25,166 bases of DNA from Verrucomicrobiota bacterium (GTDB taxonomy: Bacteria > Verrucomicrobiota > Verrucomicrobiia > Opitutales > Opitutaceae): contig JAURJO010000168.1 in NCBI GenBank assembly GCA_030832235.1, positions 1 through 25,166 on the forward strand. The letters run 5' to 3'. The notes below the pieces were generated by a model, which saw only the letters and a list, made by a program, of their open reading frames with translations, searched no databases and was not told the DNA's origin. Position 1 is the stretch's first letter. Every line of letters begins with the position of its first letter. This document shows, one piece after another, positions 1 to 6,822 of the stretch. The translations under genes were made by a program, and so were the position numbers.

Positions 1-1
1 A

Positions 2-832
2 ACGCCTCCCCCCGTACCCGTTGGTCCGAGCTCGACCGAGCAATTGATCGCCGCCGGCTGGGGCTACGTCTCGATCAGTACCGCGAGCATCCAGGCCGAT
101 AATGGAGCGGGATTGACCAAGGGAATTATCGGGCTTTCGAACCAGGGTAAGCCCCGCACGCCTGAGCAATGGGGGGCTCTTCGCGCCTGGGCCTGGGGTG
201 CAGCGCGCGGCCTCGATTTTCTCGAAACCGACCCCGCCGTGGATGCGAAGCGCGTCGGAATCGAGGGGGTTTCCCGTTTCGGCAAGGCTGCGCTCGTCAC
301 GATGGCCCTGGAACCGCGCTTCGCGATGGTGCTCGTGGGTTCCTCCGGTGAGGGCGGAGCCAAGCCCCACCGTCGGGACTTCGGCGAAGCCGTGGAGAAC
401 CTGACCGGCAGCGGGCAATACCACTGGATGTCCGGCAATTTCATCAAATACGGCGCTGAGGAGGGGAAAACCGGCCGACTCACCGCACGTGATATTCCGG
501 TCGATGCGCATCAGCTCATCGCGCTTTGCGCACCACGTCCGACATTCATCAGCTATGGCGTGCCGGAGCGCGGCGACGCGCATTGGCTCGACCAGCAGGG
601 GAGCTACATGGCGACGGTTGCCGCGGGAGAGGCGTTCCGCCTGCTCGGCGTGAAAGACGTGGGTGACAAAACCGACTACCGCGCGGCAATCATGCCTTCG
701 GCCACATTTGGGCGGCTGGAAGGCCACCTCGCCTGGCGCCAGCACGACGGCGGCCACGAGGACCGCTCCAACATGAGCCACTTCATCGCATGGGCGAACC
801 GGCTCATCGGTCACGCGCCTCCCACCCGATAG
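2..832 (+). CDS. Glucuronoyl esterase-like protein (CE15 family), C-terminal part
   Basis: The reading frame is open from the first bases of the window, so only the C-terminal 276 or so residues are present. It resembles bacterial carbohydrate esterase family 15, alpha/beta hydrolases that cleave ester links between glucuronoxylan and lignin. The nucleophile elbow G-V-S-R-F-G-K lies near 257-277 with Ser codon at 272, the candidate acid is the Glu in S-S-G-E-G-G near 350, and the catalytic His is in G-G-H-E-D near 755. The Cys found in the classical G-C-S-R motif is Val here, a variant seen in bacterial members. The substrate loop containing Y-H-W-M-S-G-N-F is typical of the family. The next gene is a secreted SGNH esterase, which fits hemicellulose breakdown. 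The signal peptide, if any, is outside the window. Family assignment is firm; substrate is inferred. Confidence 0.85.
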   Translation, partial: TPPPVPVGPSSTEQLIAAGWGYVSISTASIQADNGAGLTKGIIGLSNQGKPRTPEQWGALRAWAWGAARGLDFLETDPAVDAKRVGIEGVSRFGKAALVTMALEPRFAMVLVGSSGEGGAKPHRRDFGEAVENLTGSGQYHWMSGNFIKYGAEEGKTGRLTARDIPVDAHQLIALCAPRPTFISYGVPERGDAHWLDQQGSYMATVAAGEAFRLLGVKDVGDKTDYRAAIMPSATFGRLEGHLAWRQHDGGHEDRSNMSHFIAWANRLIGHAPPTR

Positions 833-905
833 TTCCGATTGCCGCGCCGGCTTGCGGTGCGCCGGCGTAATACCGACGCCCGGTTCGACCGCAGCCACTT
901 CTCGC

Positions 906-1676
906 ATGAACCACCTGAGATTTCTCCTGGTTGCCGCGGTGGCGATCACCACGCTGCGGGCCGCCGCCGACAAGCCGGTACCGCGCACCGATCCGAACTC
1001 CAAGCTGGCCCACGAGCAGCTACTCGCCAAAGCGAAGCAGGGTCGAATTGATGTTTATTTCGTCGGCGACTCGATCACGCGGCGCTGGGGTGCAACGGAT
1101 TATCCCGATTTTCTCGAGCATTGGAAAAAATCCTTCCACGGCTGGAACGCGGCCAACTTCGGTTGGGGGGGCGACTCCACGGAGCATATGCTCTGGCGGC
1201 TGCAAAACGGGGAGTTCGCAGGAATCAATCCCAAGGTGGTGGTGGTGCTCGCGGGCACGAATAACGTCGGCCGTATTCCTCCAAACGATGAAAAGGTCGC
1301 CGAGATCGTGCGCGGGGTGAAGGCGATCGTCGACGCCTGCCGGGCCATGTCTCCCGCCTCGACAATAATCCTCACGGCGATTTTCCCACGGAACGACAAT
1401 CCCGCGGTCCTGCCGGGTATCGCGCGGATCAACTCCGATCTCGCCCGATTGGCCGACGGCAAGTCGGTCCGATTCCTTGATGTGAATGACAAGCTCGCCG
1501 ACAAGGAAGGCATTCTTTTTGAGGGTATGACCGTGGACAAACTCCACCTTTCGCTGAAGGGGTACGAAGTCTGGGCCTCCGGGCTGAAACTAATGCTCAC
1601 TGCATTGCTGGGCCCGCCTGCTAAGACCGATCATGCCCCTTCTCCCACTGGCGACCCAAGCGCCAGAAAAAGGTAG
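906..1676 (+). CDS. Secreted SGNH/GDSL-type esterase
   Basis: A 256-residue protein starting at the ATG at 906, which places a clean signal peptide (residues 1-21: basic start, hydrophobic core, A-A-A-D) at the N-terminus; longer upstream starts would bury it. The SGNH catalytic blocks are visible: block I G-D-S-I-T with Ser56, block II Gly in W-G-G-D near 87-90, block III G-T-N-N with Asn120, and block V D-K-L-H with Asp211 and His214. The layout is that of the PAF-acetylhydrolase-like subfamily, often found as deacetylases of plant polysaccharides. It follows the CE15 gene by 73 bases on the same strand, so the two may be co-transcribed and act on the same polymer. A hairpin follows at 1711. 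The exact ester substrate cannot be read from the sequence. Confidence 0.87.
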   Translation: MNHLRFLLVAAVAITTLRAAADKPVPRTDPNSKLAHEQLLAKAKQGRIDVYFVGDSITRRWGATDYPDFLEHWKKSFHGWNAANFGWGGDSTEHMLWRLQNGEFAGINPKVVVVLAGTNNVGRIPPNDEKVAEIVRGVKAIVDACRAMSPASTIILTAIFPRNDNPAVLPGIARINSDLARLADGKSVRFLDVNDKLADKEGILFEGMTVDKLHLSLKGYEVWASGLKLMLTALLGPPAKTDHAPSPTGDPSARKR

Positions 1677-1710
1677 CCGGTATTAGGAATCCCGGGTGCT
1701 CCAGTCCAGG

Positions 1711-1737
1711 GACCACGGAAAGGTGCCTTTCGTGGTC
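1711..1737 (+). terminator. Strong hairpin behind the SGNH esterase gene, possible terminator
   Basis: A stem of about 12 base pairs (GACCAC-G-GAAAGG against CCTTTC-GTGGTC, with one bulged G on the left arm) closes on a very short loop 34 bases after the stop codon. No U-tract follows, so intrinsic termination is uncertain; it could also protect the mRNA 3' end or belong to the structured region described next. Confidence 0.4.
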
Positions 1738-2023
1738 GGTCCGGATGTCTCGGATTGACCGTTCCACCCCCGGAAGGGGGCGTCCGCGCGGCAATTCACC
1801 ACGCGGTGAAACCTGTGCCTCTGCGAGGCCCCGCCAGGCGCCCATCGTGTTGACTTACGCGCGGCGCGATTCCCCGCCGACACTTCGGTCGCCCCGAAAT
1901 CGGTCGATGCTGCCTGGAGCGGGCAATTGGTCCATCTGCGAGCCAACTAGCCCAGATGGGGCCGTAACAATTCCTGGCCGCCGCCACTGCGGATGGCGTC
2001 GCGACTGCCTTCCAGAATCGGCA

Positions 2024-2051
2024 TTGACCGACCTTCCGGGCGCCGTACGGT
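2024..2051 (+). promoter_or_regulatory. Candidate sigma-70-like promoter for tig-clpP
   Basis: TTGACC (2024-2029) matches the -35 consensus at 5 of 6 positions, and TACGGT (2046-2051) is a poor -10 box (3 of 6) at 16-base spacing. It lies 38 bases before the chosen GTG of tig. In such GC-rich DNA a chance match is possible. Confidence 0.25.
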
Positions 2052-2088
2052 CACCGGTTCTCTTCGTAAAATCACCCTCCGCACCGCC

Positions 2089-3411
2089 GTGAACGTCCAA
2101 CTGACCGCCGTCTCCACCACCCGCAAGAACCTCGTCGTCACCCTCGATGCGGCCGAAGTCGACGCTGGTCACCGCAAGGTGTGCACCCAGATCGCCGGTC
2201 TCGTGCGTTTGCCCGGCTTTCGTCCCGGCAAGGCTCCGTTGGACATCGTGCGGAAGCGCTTCGCCAAGGAGATCGCCGACGAGTTCAAGCAGACTCTGAC
2301 GACGGATGCCTACCGCGGCGCGTTGGAGAAGGAAAAGGTCGAGGTGCTCAATCTGGTGAAGGTGGACGGCGCCGATTTTGCTCCCGGTCAGGCCGCCACG
2401 GTGACCTTCGTCGTCGATGTGCGGCCGGAGTTCACGCTGCCCGCGTACGTTGACCTGCCGACCGAGGTCGGTCCGGTCGAGGCGACGGAAGCCGAGGTGG
2501 AGAAAGTCATCGAGGGTCTGCGCTCCGACCGCGCTGACTTCAAGGCCGCCGACCGTGAGTCGCGCAAAGGCGATTACGTGAAGCTTGCCTACGAGGGCAA
2601 GGTCGACGGCAAGCCGATCACCGAACTTGCGCCCGACAAGGAGTTGTACGGCAAGGTCCCGCAGACTTGGGAGGAGGTCGAGGGCGGGAACGAGGGCGTC
2701 ATCCCGGGGCTTGGTCAGCAGATCGCCGGATTGAAGTCGGGCCAGAAGCGCGAGGTGAAGATCACTTTCCCGGCTGATTTCGCCCCGGTACCGGCGCTCG
2801 CCGGCAAACTCGCGACCTACGCGATCGAGGTGCAGGAAGTCCGTGAGCGCGTCCTCCCTCCGCTCGATGCCGAGTTCTTCAAGGCCAACCAGGTCGACGA
2901 CCTCGCCGGGCTCCACACGCAGGTGAAAACCAACCTGCGTATGCAGAAGGAGTACGAGAATCGCGCCGCGCAGCGCCGTCAGGTGACCGAGCGCCTCGGT
3001 GCCGCGGTCGAGTTCGAGGTTCCGGAGTCGCTGGTCGACTCCGAGACGCAGTCCGTGCTGCGGCAGTTCATCGAGGAAAACATGCGTCGCGGGGTGCCGG
3101 CGGAGCAGTTCGAGAAGGACAAGAAGGCGTTGTTCGAGGGCGCGCGCAAAGCCGCCGCTGGTCGGGTGAAATTGCAGCTCATTCTGGCGCAGATCGCGGA
3201 GCGCGAGAAGCTCACCGTCACCAACGACGACCTCAACGACTTCATCTATCGCGAGGCGATGCGGTCGCGCCAGAAGCCGGACAAACTGGCGAAGTCGATC
3301 GCCGGCGACAACGCGCAGATCCGCGCCATTCAGCAGAGCATCATTTTCGACAAGGCGGTTGAATTCGTGGTATCCAAGGCTAAGGTCACGACGGTGACGC
3401 CGAAAGCCTGA
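2089..3411 (+). CDS. tig: Trigger factor, ribosome-associated chaperone
   Basis: A 440-residue trigger factor, the ribosome-bound chaperone with peptidyl-prolyl isomerase activity that meets nascent chains at the exit tunnel. The N-terminal ribosome-binding domain carries the signature G-F-R-P-G-K at residues 43-48. An FKBP-type domain follows at roughly 160-245 (G-D-Y-V-K-L-A-Y-E-G-K region), then a helical C-terminal chaperone domain. The GTG at 2089 is chosen because the protein then begins with the beta-strand M-N-V-Q-L-T-A-V that normally starts the family, and the length matches the usual 430-450 residues; the frame extends upstream to 1993 but that extension has no family resemblance. 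No clear Shine-Dalgarno site precedes it. clpP follows after 17 bases, the classic tig-clpP order. Confidence 0.96.
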   Translation: MNVQLTAVSTTRKNLVVTLDAAEVDAGHRKVCTQIAGLVRLPGFRPGKAPLDIVRKRFAKEIADEFKQTLTTDAYRGALEKEKVEVLNLVKVDGADFAPGQAATVTFVVDVRPEFTLPAYVDLPTEVGPVEATEAEVEKVIEGLRSDRADFKAADRESRKGDYVKLAYEGKVDGKPITELAPDKELYGKVPQTWEEVEGGNEGVIPGLGQQIAGLKSGQKREVKITFPADFAPVPALAGKLATYAIEVQEVRERVLPPLDAEFFKANQVDDLAGLHTQVKTNLRMQKEYENRAAQRRQVTERLGAAVEFEVPESLVDSETQSVLRQFIEENMRRGVPAEQFEKDKKALFEGARKAAAGRVKLQLILAQIAEREKLTVTNDDLNDFIYREAMRSRQKPDKLAKSIAGDNAQIRAIQQSIIFDKAVEFVVSKAKVTTVTPKA

Positions 3412-3428
3412 GGCGCGCCGCATTCACC

Positions 3429-4046
3429 GTGAGCTACTACGTTCCCATCGTCCTCGAGAACACCGGCCGCGGCGAGCGGTCGATGGACATCTATTCCCGC
3501 CTGCTCAAGGACCGCATCATTTTCATCGGCACGCCGATCGACGACGTCGTCGCGAACCTGGTGATCGCGCAGATGCTGTTCCTCCAGATGGAAGACTCGA
3601 AGAAGGACATCCACCTGTACATCAACTCGCCGGGTGGCGTCGTGACGGGTGGCATGGCGATCTACGACACGATGAATTTCCTCCAGTGCGACATCGTCAC
3701 GTACTGCGTCGGGATGGCGGCGAGCATGGGCACGGTGCTCCTGGCCGCCGGCACCAAGGGGAAGCGTTTCGCGCTGCCGAACAGCCGGGTGATGATCCAC
3801 CAGCCGAGCGGCGGCGCCGGTGGCCAGACGGCCGACATCGCCATCGCGGCCCGGGAAATTCTCCGTTGGCGCAAGACGCTCAACGAGGCCATCTCGCGCC
3901 ACTCCGGCCGGCCCGTGGAGCAGGTCGAGAAGGATTCCGACCGCGATTATTACATGAGCGCCACCGAGGCGAAAGACTACGGGATCGTTGATCACGTGGT
4001 TGTTTCCACGCGCGACGCGCAGACGGCGGTGGGCAAGGTCGCCTGA
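3429..4046 (+). CDS. clpP: ATP-dependent Clp protease proteolytic subunit
   Basis: A 205-residue ClpP, the serine protease that forms a double heptameric chamber fed by ClpX or ClpA/C ATPases. The catalytic triad is visible: Ser99 in V-G-M-A-A-S-M-G, His124 in V-M-I-H-Q-P-S-G-G, and Asp173 in the S-D-R-D-Y-Y-M-S-A segment. The N-terminal Y-Y-V-P-I-V axial loop and the Y-I-N-S-P-G-G-V oxyanion region are intact. Start is a GTG 17 bases behind tig, so the two are very probably co-transcribed. Unlike the common tig-clpP-clpX order, the next gene is a secreted PIG-L deacetylase after 131 bases with a possible terminator, so clpX must lie elsewhere. Confidence 0.97.
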   Translation: MSYYVPIVLENTGRGERSMDIYSRLLKDRIIFIGTPIDDVVANLVIAQMLFLQMEDSKKDIHLYINSPGGVVTGGMAIYDTMNFLQCDIVTYCVGMAASMGTVLLAAGTKGKRFALPNSRVMIHQPSGGAGGQTADIAIAAREILRWRKTLNEAISRHSGRPVEQVEKDSDRDYYMSATEAKDYGIVDHVVVSTRDAQTAVGKVA

Positions 4047-4059
4047 TCCGCGGCGCAGG

Positions 4060-4082
4060 CCGGCAGTTACGGGCTGGTTTTT
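4060..4082 (+). terminator. Weak intrinsic terminator after clpP
   Basis: A 5-base-pair stem (CCGGC 4060-4064 with GCTGG 4073-4077, one G-U pair) is followed directly by TTTTT. Outer CCGCGG copies at 4048-4053 and 4083-4088 could extend the fold. The stem is short, so read-through into the next operon is possible. Confidence 0.4.
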
Positions 4083-4177
4083 CCGCGGGCTGTTCCCCAC
4101 GCTCCGCGCACCTTCAAGGTCGCCGCGTTCCCGGAGCGCCCCGTTCCCGCGCCGTGCCGCCGCGAAGGCGACTCATC

Positions 4178-6673
4178 GTGCGCCGTCTAACCCCGATTCT
4201 CCTCACCGCTCTTGGCTCCCTCGCCGGCGCCGCGCCGTCGGAAAACGATCCGTCGGAAATCCTGCGCGAACTCCGAAGCTTCGCCACGACCGGAACCCTG
4301 CTCCACGTCGCGGCCCATCCGGACGACGAGAACACGCAGCTCATCACGTATTTCGCCCGTGCGCGCGGCTATCGCACAGCGTACCTTTCGCTCACGCGCG
4401 GCGACGGCGGTCAGAACGAGATCGGTCGCGAGTTCGACGAAAAACTCGGGCTCGCCCGCACCCACGAGTTGCTGGCGGCGAGGCGGATCGACGGCGGGCG
4501 CCAGTTCTTCACCCGTGCGATCGACTTCGGGTATTCCAAGACGGTCGATGAGACGCTGCGTTTCTGGGATCGCCGTGAAGTGCTCGGCGACGTCGTGCGG
4601 GTCATCCGGATGTTCCGGCCCGATGTCGTCGTGACGCGGTTCTCGCCCACGGGCGGCGGGACGCACGGGCATCACACCGCGTCGGGTCTGCTCGGCCTGG
4701 AGGCCGCGAAGCTCGCGGGTGATCCGGCGGTTTATCCGGAACAATTGCGCGAGGGGCTCGCCGTGTGGAGTCCGCGCCGCGTGCTCCTCAATGCCGGTGG
4801 TCCCGGGCGCGGCGGTGCGACGCCGTCGGGGGCGGTGAAGATGGACATCGGGGGACGCGATCCGGCTTCGGGCGAAGGCCTCGGGGCGATCGCGAGCCGC
4901 AGCCGCGGACAGCACATCACCCAGGGGTTCGGCGGCTTCGGGAGCCGCGGAGCGGGAGACGGGCCCAACGAGCAGGCGTTCATCCTGCTGCACGGTGAGC
5001 CCGCGCAGAAGGATCTCTTCGATGGCATAGAGACCGCATGGACGCGTTTCGGCGCGAAAGGCGGTCTGGTGGCGAAGCTCACCGCCGAGGCGATCGAGGC
5101 GTTTCGGAAAGACGACCCGGCCGCGAGCCTGCCCGTTTTGCTGCGAGTGCGGAAGATATTGGCTGAATTTCCGAATGAGCCCTTGGTGGAGGATCGCCGC
5201 GCTCAGCTGGAACGGATCATCCGCGCCGCGGCCGGTATTTCCGTGCGGAGCGAATCAGGGCTCGCGGAGGTGGTTTCCGGCGAACCGGTGCGGGCGCGTT
5301 TTCAGGTCAACACTTCCGGTAGCGCTGCCGTGCGCTGGACCGGCCTCCGCGTACTTGGTGGGGAAGTGACGGTGCCGGCCAGCGCCGCCGCTCCCGGAAA
5401 AGCGGGAGTTGCGGTTGAGCATGTCGGCCGCGTGCCCGGAGACACGCCAGTTTCCCAGCCTTATTGGCTCCGCGAGGCGGGGCGCGACGGCATCGCGATG
5501 GTCCGTGATTCCGCGCTGATCGGCCGGCCCGAAAATCCCGCGGCGTTTCCGGTGGCCTATGAGTTCGAGGTGGCGGGAGAAAAGGTTCGGGTGGAGGACG
5601 AACTGGCTGCATTCGCTCCGGCGGCCAAGGGAGGTGAACGGCGTCGTCGCGTGGATGTGATCGCGCCTGTCTCGTTGCGTTTGCCGGCCGAGGTCGTGCT
5701 GTTCTCGCCGGGCGCGAAACGACGCGTGGAGGTCGAGATCGACGCGGCGCGTCCGGCCACCGGCGCGGCGCGACTGCGTTTGCCCGCGGGTTGGGTGGCC
5801 ACGCCGGAAAGGGCGCCGTTTGCCCTTGGCAAGGCCGGGGATTCCGTCCGCGTCGCGTTCGAGGTCACGGCGCCCGCGTTACCGGGCAAGGCGACGCTTC
5901 TTGCGGAGGCGGACGTCGGTGGCGTTTCCTGCATCCGGCAGAGGGTCGTTATCGATTATGCGCACCTGCCGGTGCTTCTCCTGCAACCTGAGGCTCGGGT
6001 GCGGCTCGTGGTCGCCGAGGTTGCGGCCCGTCCGGCGCGCGTGGGTTATCTGCCGGGCGCCGGTGATGACGTTTCTCGCGCGCTCCTGCAACTTGGCCAC
6101 GACGTGAAAACCCTGCGGGGCTCCGATCTGAATCCTGAGGGGCTGAGAGGATTGTCGGCGGTGGTGATCGGCGTGCGCGCGTTCAACGAGCGTGAGGATC
6201 TCGCGGAAAACCTGCCGGGTCTCTGGCGCTGGGTGGAGGCGGGCGGCACGGTCATCGCCCAATATAACCGGCCCAACGGTCTCGCGGCGCCGAAGCTCGG
6301 GCCGTACGAACTCTCGATCCAAGGTTCGGCTCCGCAGCTGCGGGTGACGGATGAGACTGCTCCGGTGAAATTCCTGCTCCCCGGCCATCGGGTGCTGAAC
6401 AGCCCGAACCGGATCGGCGAGGCGGATTTCGCCGGCTGGGTGCAGGAGCGCGGCGCGTATTTTCCGAGCAGTTGGGATGAGACGCACCATGAAGCGGTGC
6501 TGGCGATGAATGATCCCGGCGAGGCCCCGCTGAAGAGTTCGCTTCTCGTGGCGAGGCACGGCAAGGGGCACTATGTCTACACGGGGCTGGCCTTCTTCCG
6601 TCAGCTCCCGGCCGGAGTGCCCGGCGCGTATCGGCTTTTCGCGAACCTGCTCGCGTTGGGGCCCGACGCATGA
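4178..6673 (+). CDS. Exported two-domain PIG-L (LmbE-like) deacetylase
   Basis: About 831 residues. From the GTG at 4178, preceded by an AAGG-type ribosome site, it begins with a compact signal peptide (M-R-R-L-T-P-I-L-L-T...A-G-A-A-P); an in-frame GTG at 4154 would add eight residues. Residues 40-260 form a PIG-L zinc-dependent N-deacetylase domain: A-H-P-D-D-E at 46-51 and the distal histidine motif G-T-H-G-H-H near 161-166. The middle is a beta-rich segment resembling an Ig-like domain of the NPCBM/alpha-galactosidase-associated kind. The last 210 or so residues look like a class-I glutamine amidotransferase/ThuA-like fold (V-V-I-G-V-R-A-F-N, W-V-E-A-G-G-T-V-I). PIG-L enzymes usually remove acetyl from GlcNAc-type amides; the substrate here is unknown. 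Its stop overlaps the next start (ATGA), tying it to the symporter and Bsh genes. Confidence 0.88.
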   Translation: MRRLTPILLTALGSLAGAAPSENDPSEILRELRSFATTGTLLHVAAHPDDENTQLITYFARARGYRTAYLSLTRGDGGQNEIGREFDEKLGLARTHELLAARRIDGGRQFFTRAIDFGYSKTVDETLRFWDRREVLGDVVRVIRMFRPDVVVTRFSPTGGGTHGHHTASGLLGLEAAKLAGDPAVYPEQLREGLAVWSPRRVLLNAGGPGRGGATPSGAVKMDIGGRDPASGEGLGAIASRSRGQHITQGFGGFGSRGAGDGPNEQAFILLHGEPAQKDLFDGIETAWTRFGAKGGLVAKLTAEAIEAFRKDDPAASLPVLLRVRKILAEFPNEPLVEDRRAQLERIIRAAAGISVRSESGLAEVVSGEPVRARFQVNTSGSAAVRWTGLRVLGGEVTVPASAAAPGKAGVAVEHVGRVPGDTPVSQPYWLREAGRDGIAMVRDSALIGRPENPAAFPVAYEFEVAGEKVRVEDELAAFAPAAKGGERRRRVDVIAPVSLRLPAEVVLFSPGAKRRVEVEIDAARPATGAARLRLPAGWVATPERAPFALGKAGDSVRVAFEVTAPALPGKATLLAEADVGGVSCIRQRVVIDYAHLPVLLLQPEARVRLVVAEVAARPARVGYLPGAGDDVSRALLQLGHDVKTLRGSDLNPEGLRGLSAVVIGVRAFNEREDLAENLPGLWRWVEAGGTVIAQYNRPNGLAAPKLGPYELSIQGSAPQLRVTDETAPVKFLLPGHRVLNSPNRIGEADFAGWVQERGAYFPSSWDETHHEAVLAMNDPGEAPLKSSLLVARHGKGHYVYTGLAFFRQLPAGVPGAYRLFANLLALGPDA

Positions 6674-6822
6674 AGGAGGTTAACCCAGCGCCTCTGTCGC
6701 CTGAGGACGAAGGCCCGCGTCTCCCCGGTTTTCGCACGTGGCGGGGCGTCTACCTTCTCGTGATCGGCGCGTTCGTCGCCCTGGTGGTAGCGCTGACGGT
6801 CTTCACCCGCCTGCACGCATGA
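6670..6822 (+). CDS. Small single-pass membrane protein (50 residues)
   Basis: A short gene embedded between the PIG-L and symporter genes, overlapping both by ATGA junctions (6670-6673 and 6819-6822). A GGAGG lies inside its own first codons, and the spacing leaves no intergenic gap if it is absent. The product has an acidic/proline-rich N-terminal tail (M-K-E-V-N-P-A-P-L-S-P-E-D-E) of about 25 residues, then one hydrophobic helix (roughly 27-45: Y-L-L-V-I-G-A-F-V-A-L-V-V-A-L) and a short basic end. I do not recognise the family. Position suggests a small partner subunit of the symporter, in the way DUF4212 or DUF485 proteins accompany other SSS-type transporters, but those have two membrane helices and this has one. 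The double overlap is the strongest evidence that it is real. Confidence 0.72.
   Translation: MKEVNPAPLSPEDEGPRLPGFRTWRGVYLLVIGAFVALVVALTVFTRLHA

Larger units (their letters stand above)
1677..2088 (+). other. 412-base noncoding region with several hairpins upstream of tig
   Basis: No open frame here looks like a gene: the frames that cross it are low-complexity and match no recognisable family. Besides the 1711-1737 hairpin it holds a C5-GGAA-G5 hairpin with a GNRA loop (1767-1780), TTCACC-ACGC-GGTGAA (1795-1810), GCCTC-TGC-GAGGC (1817-1829), and CCATCTG with CAGATGG around a 14-base loop (1932-1959). Four compact hairpins within 120 bases suggest a structured RNA or a long tig leader. I could not match it to tRNA, tmRNA, SRP RNA, RNase P RNA, 6S RNA or a riboswitch I know. 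It may simply be GC-rich spacer. Confidence 0.4.

Noticed and set aside
881..905. GGTTCGACC resembling a tRNA T-arm
   Set aside because: No acceptor stem, anticodon arm or D-arm can be built around it and the gap between the two esterase genes is only 73 bases.
1850..1876. TTGACT at 1850 as a -35 box
   Set aside because: No acceptable -10 element at 15-19 bases downstream; the following bases are nearly pure G and C.
1855..3423. 522-residue open frame on the minus strand opposite tig
   Set aside because: It lies wholly opposite a well-recognised trigger factor, is Arg/Leu/His-rich with no family motif, and is a GC-rich antisense shadow.
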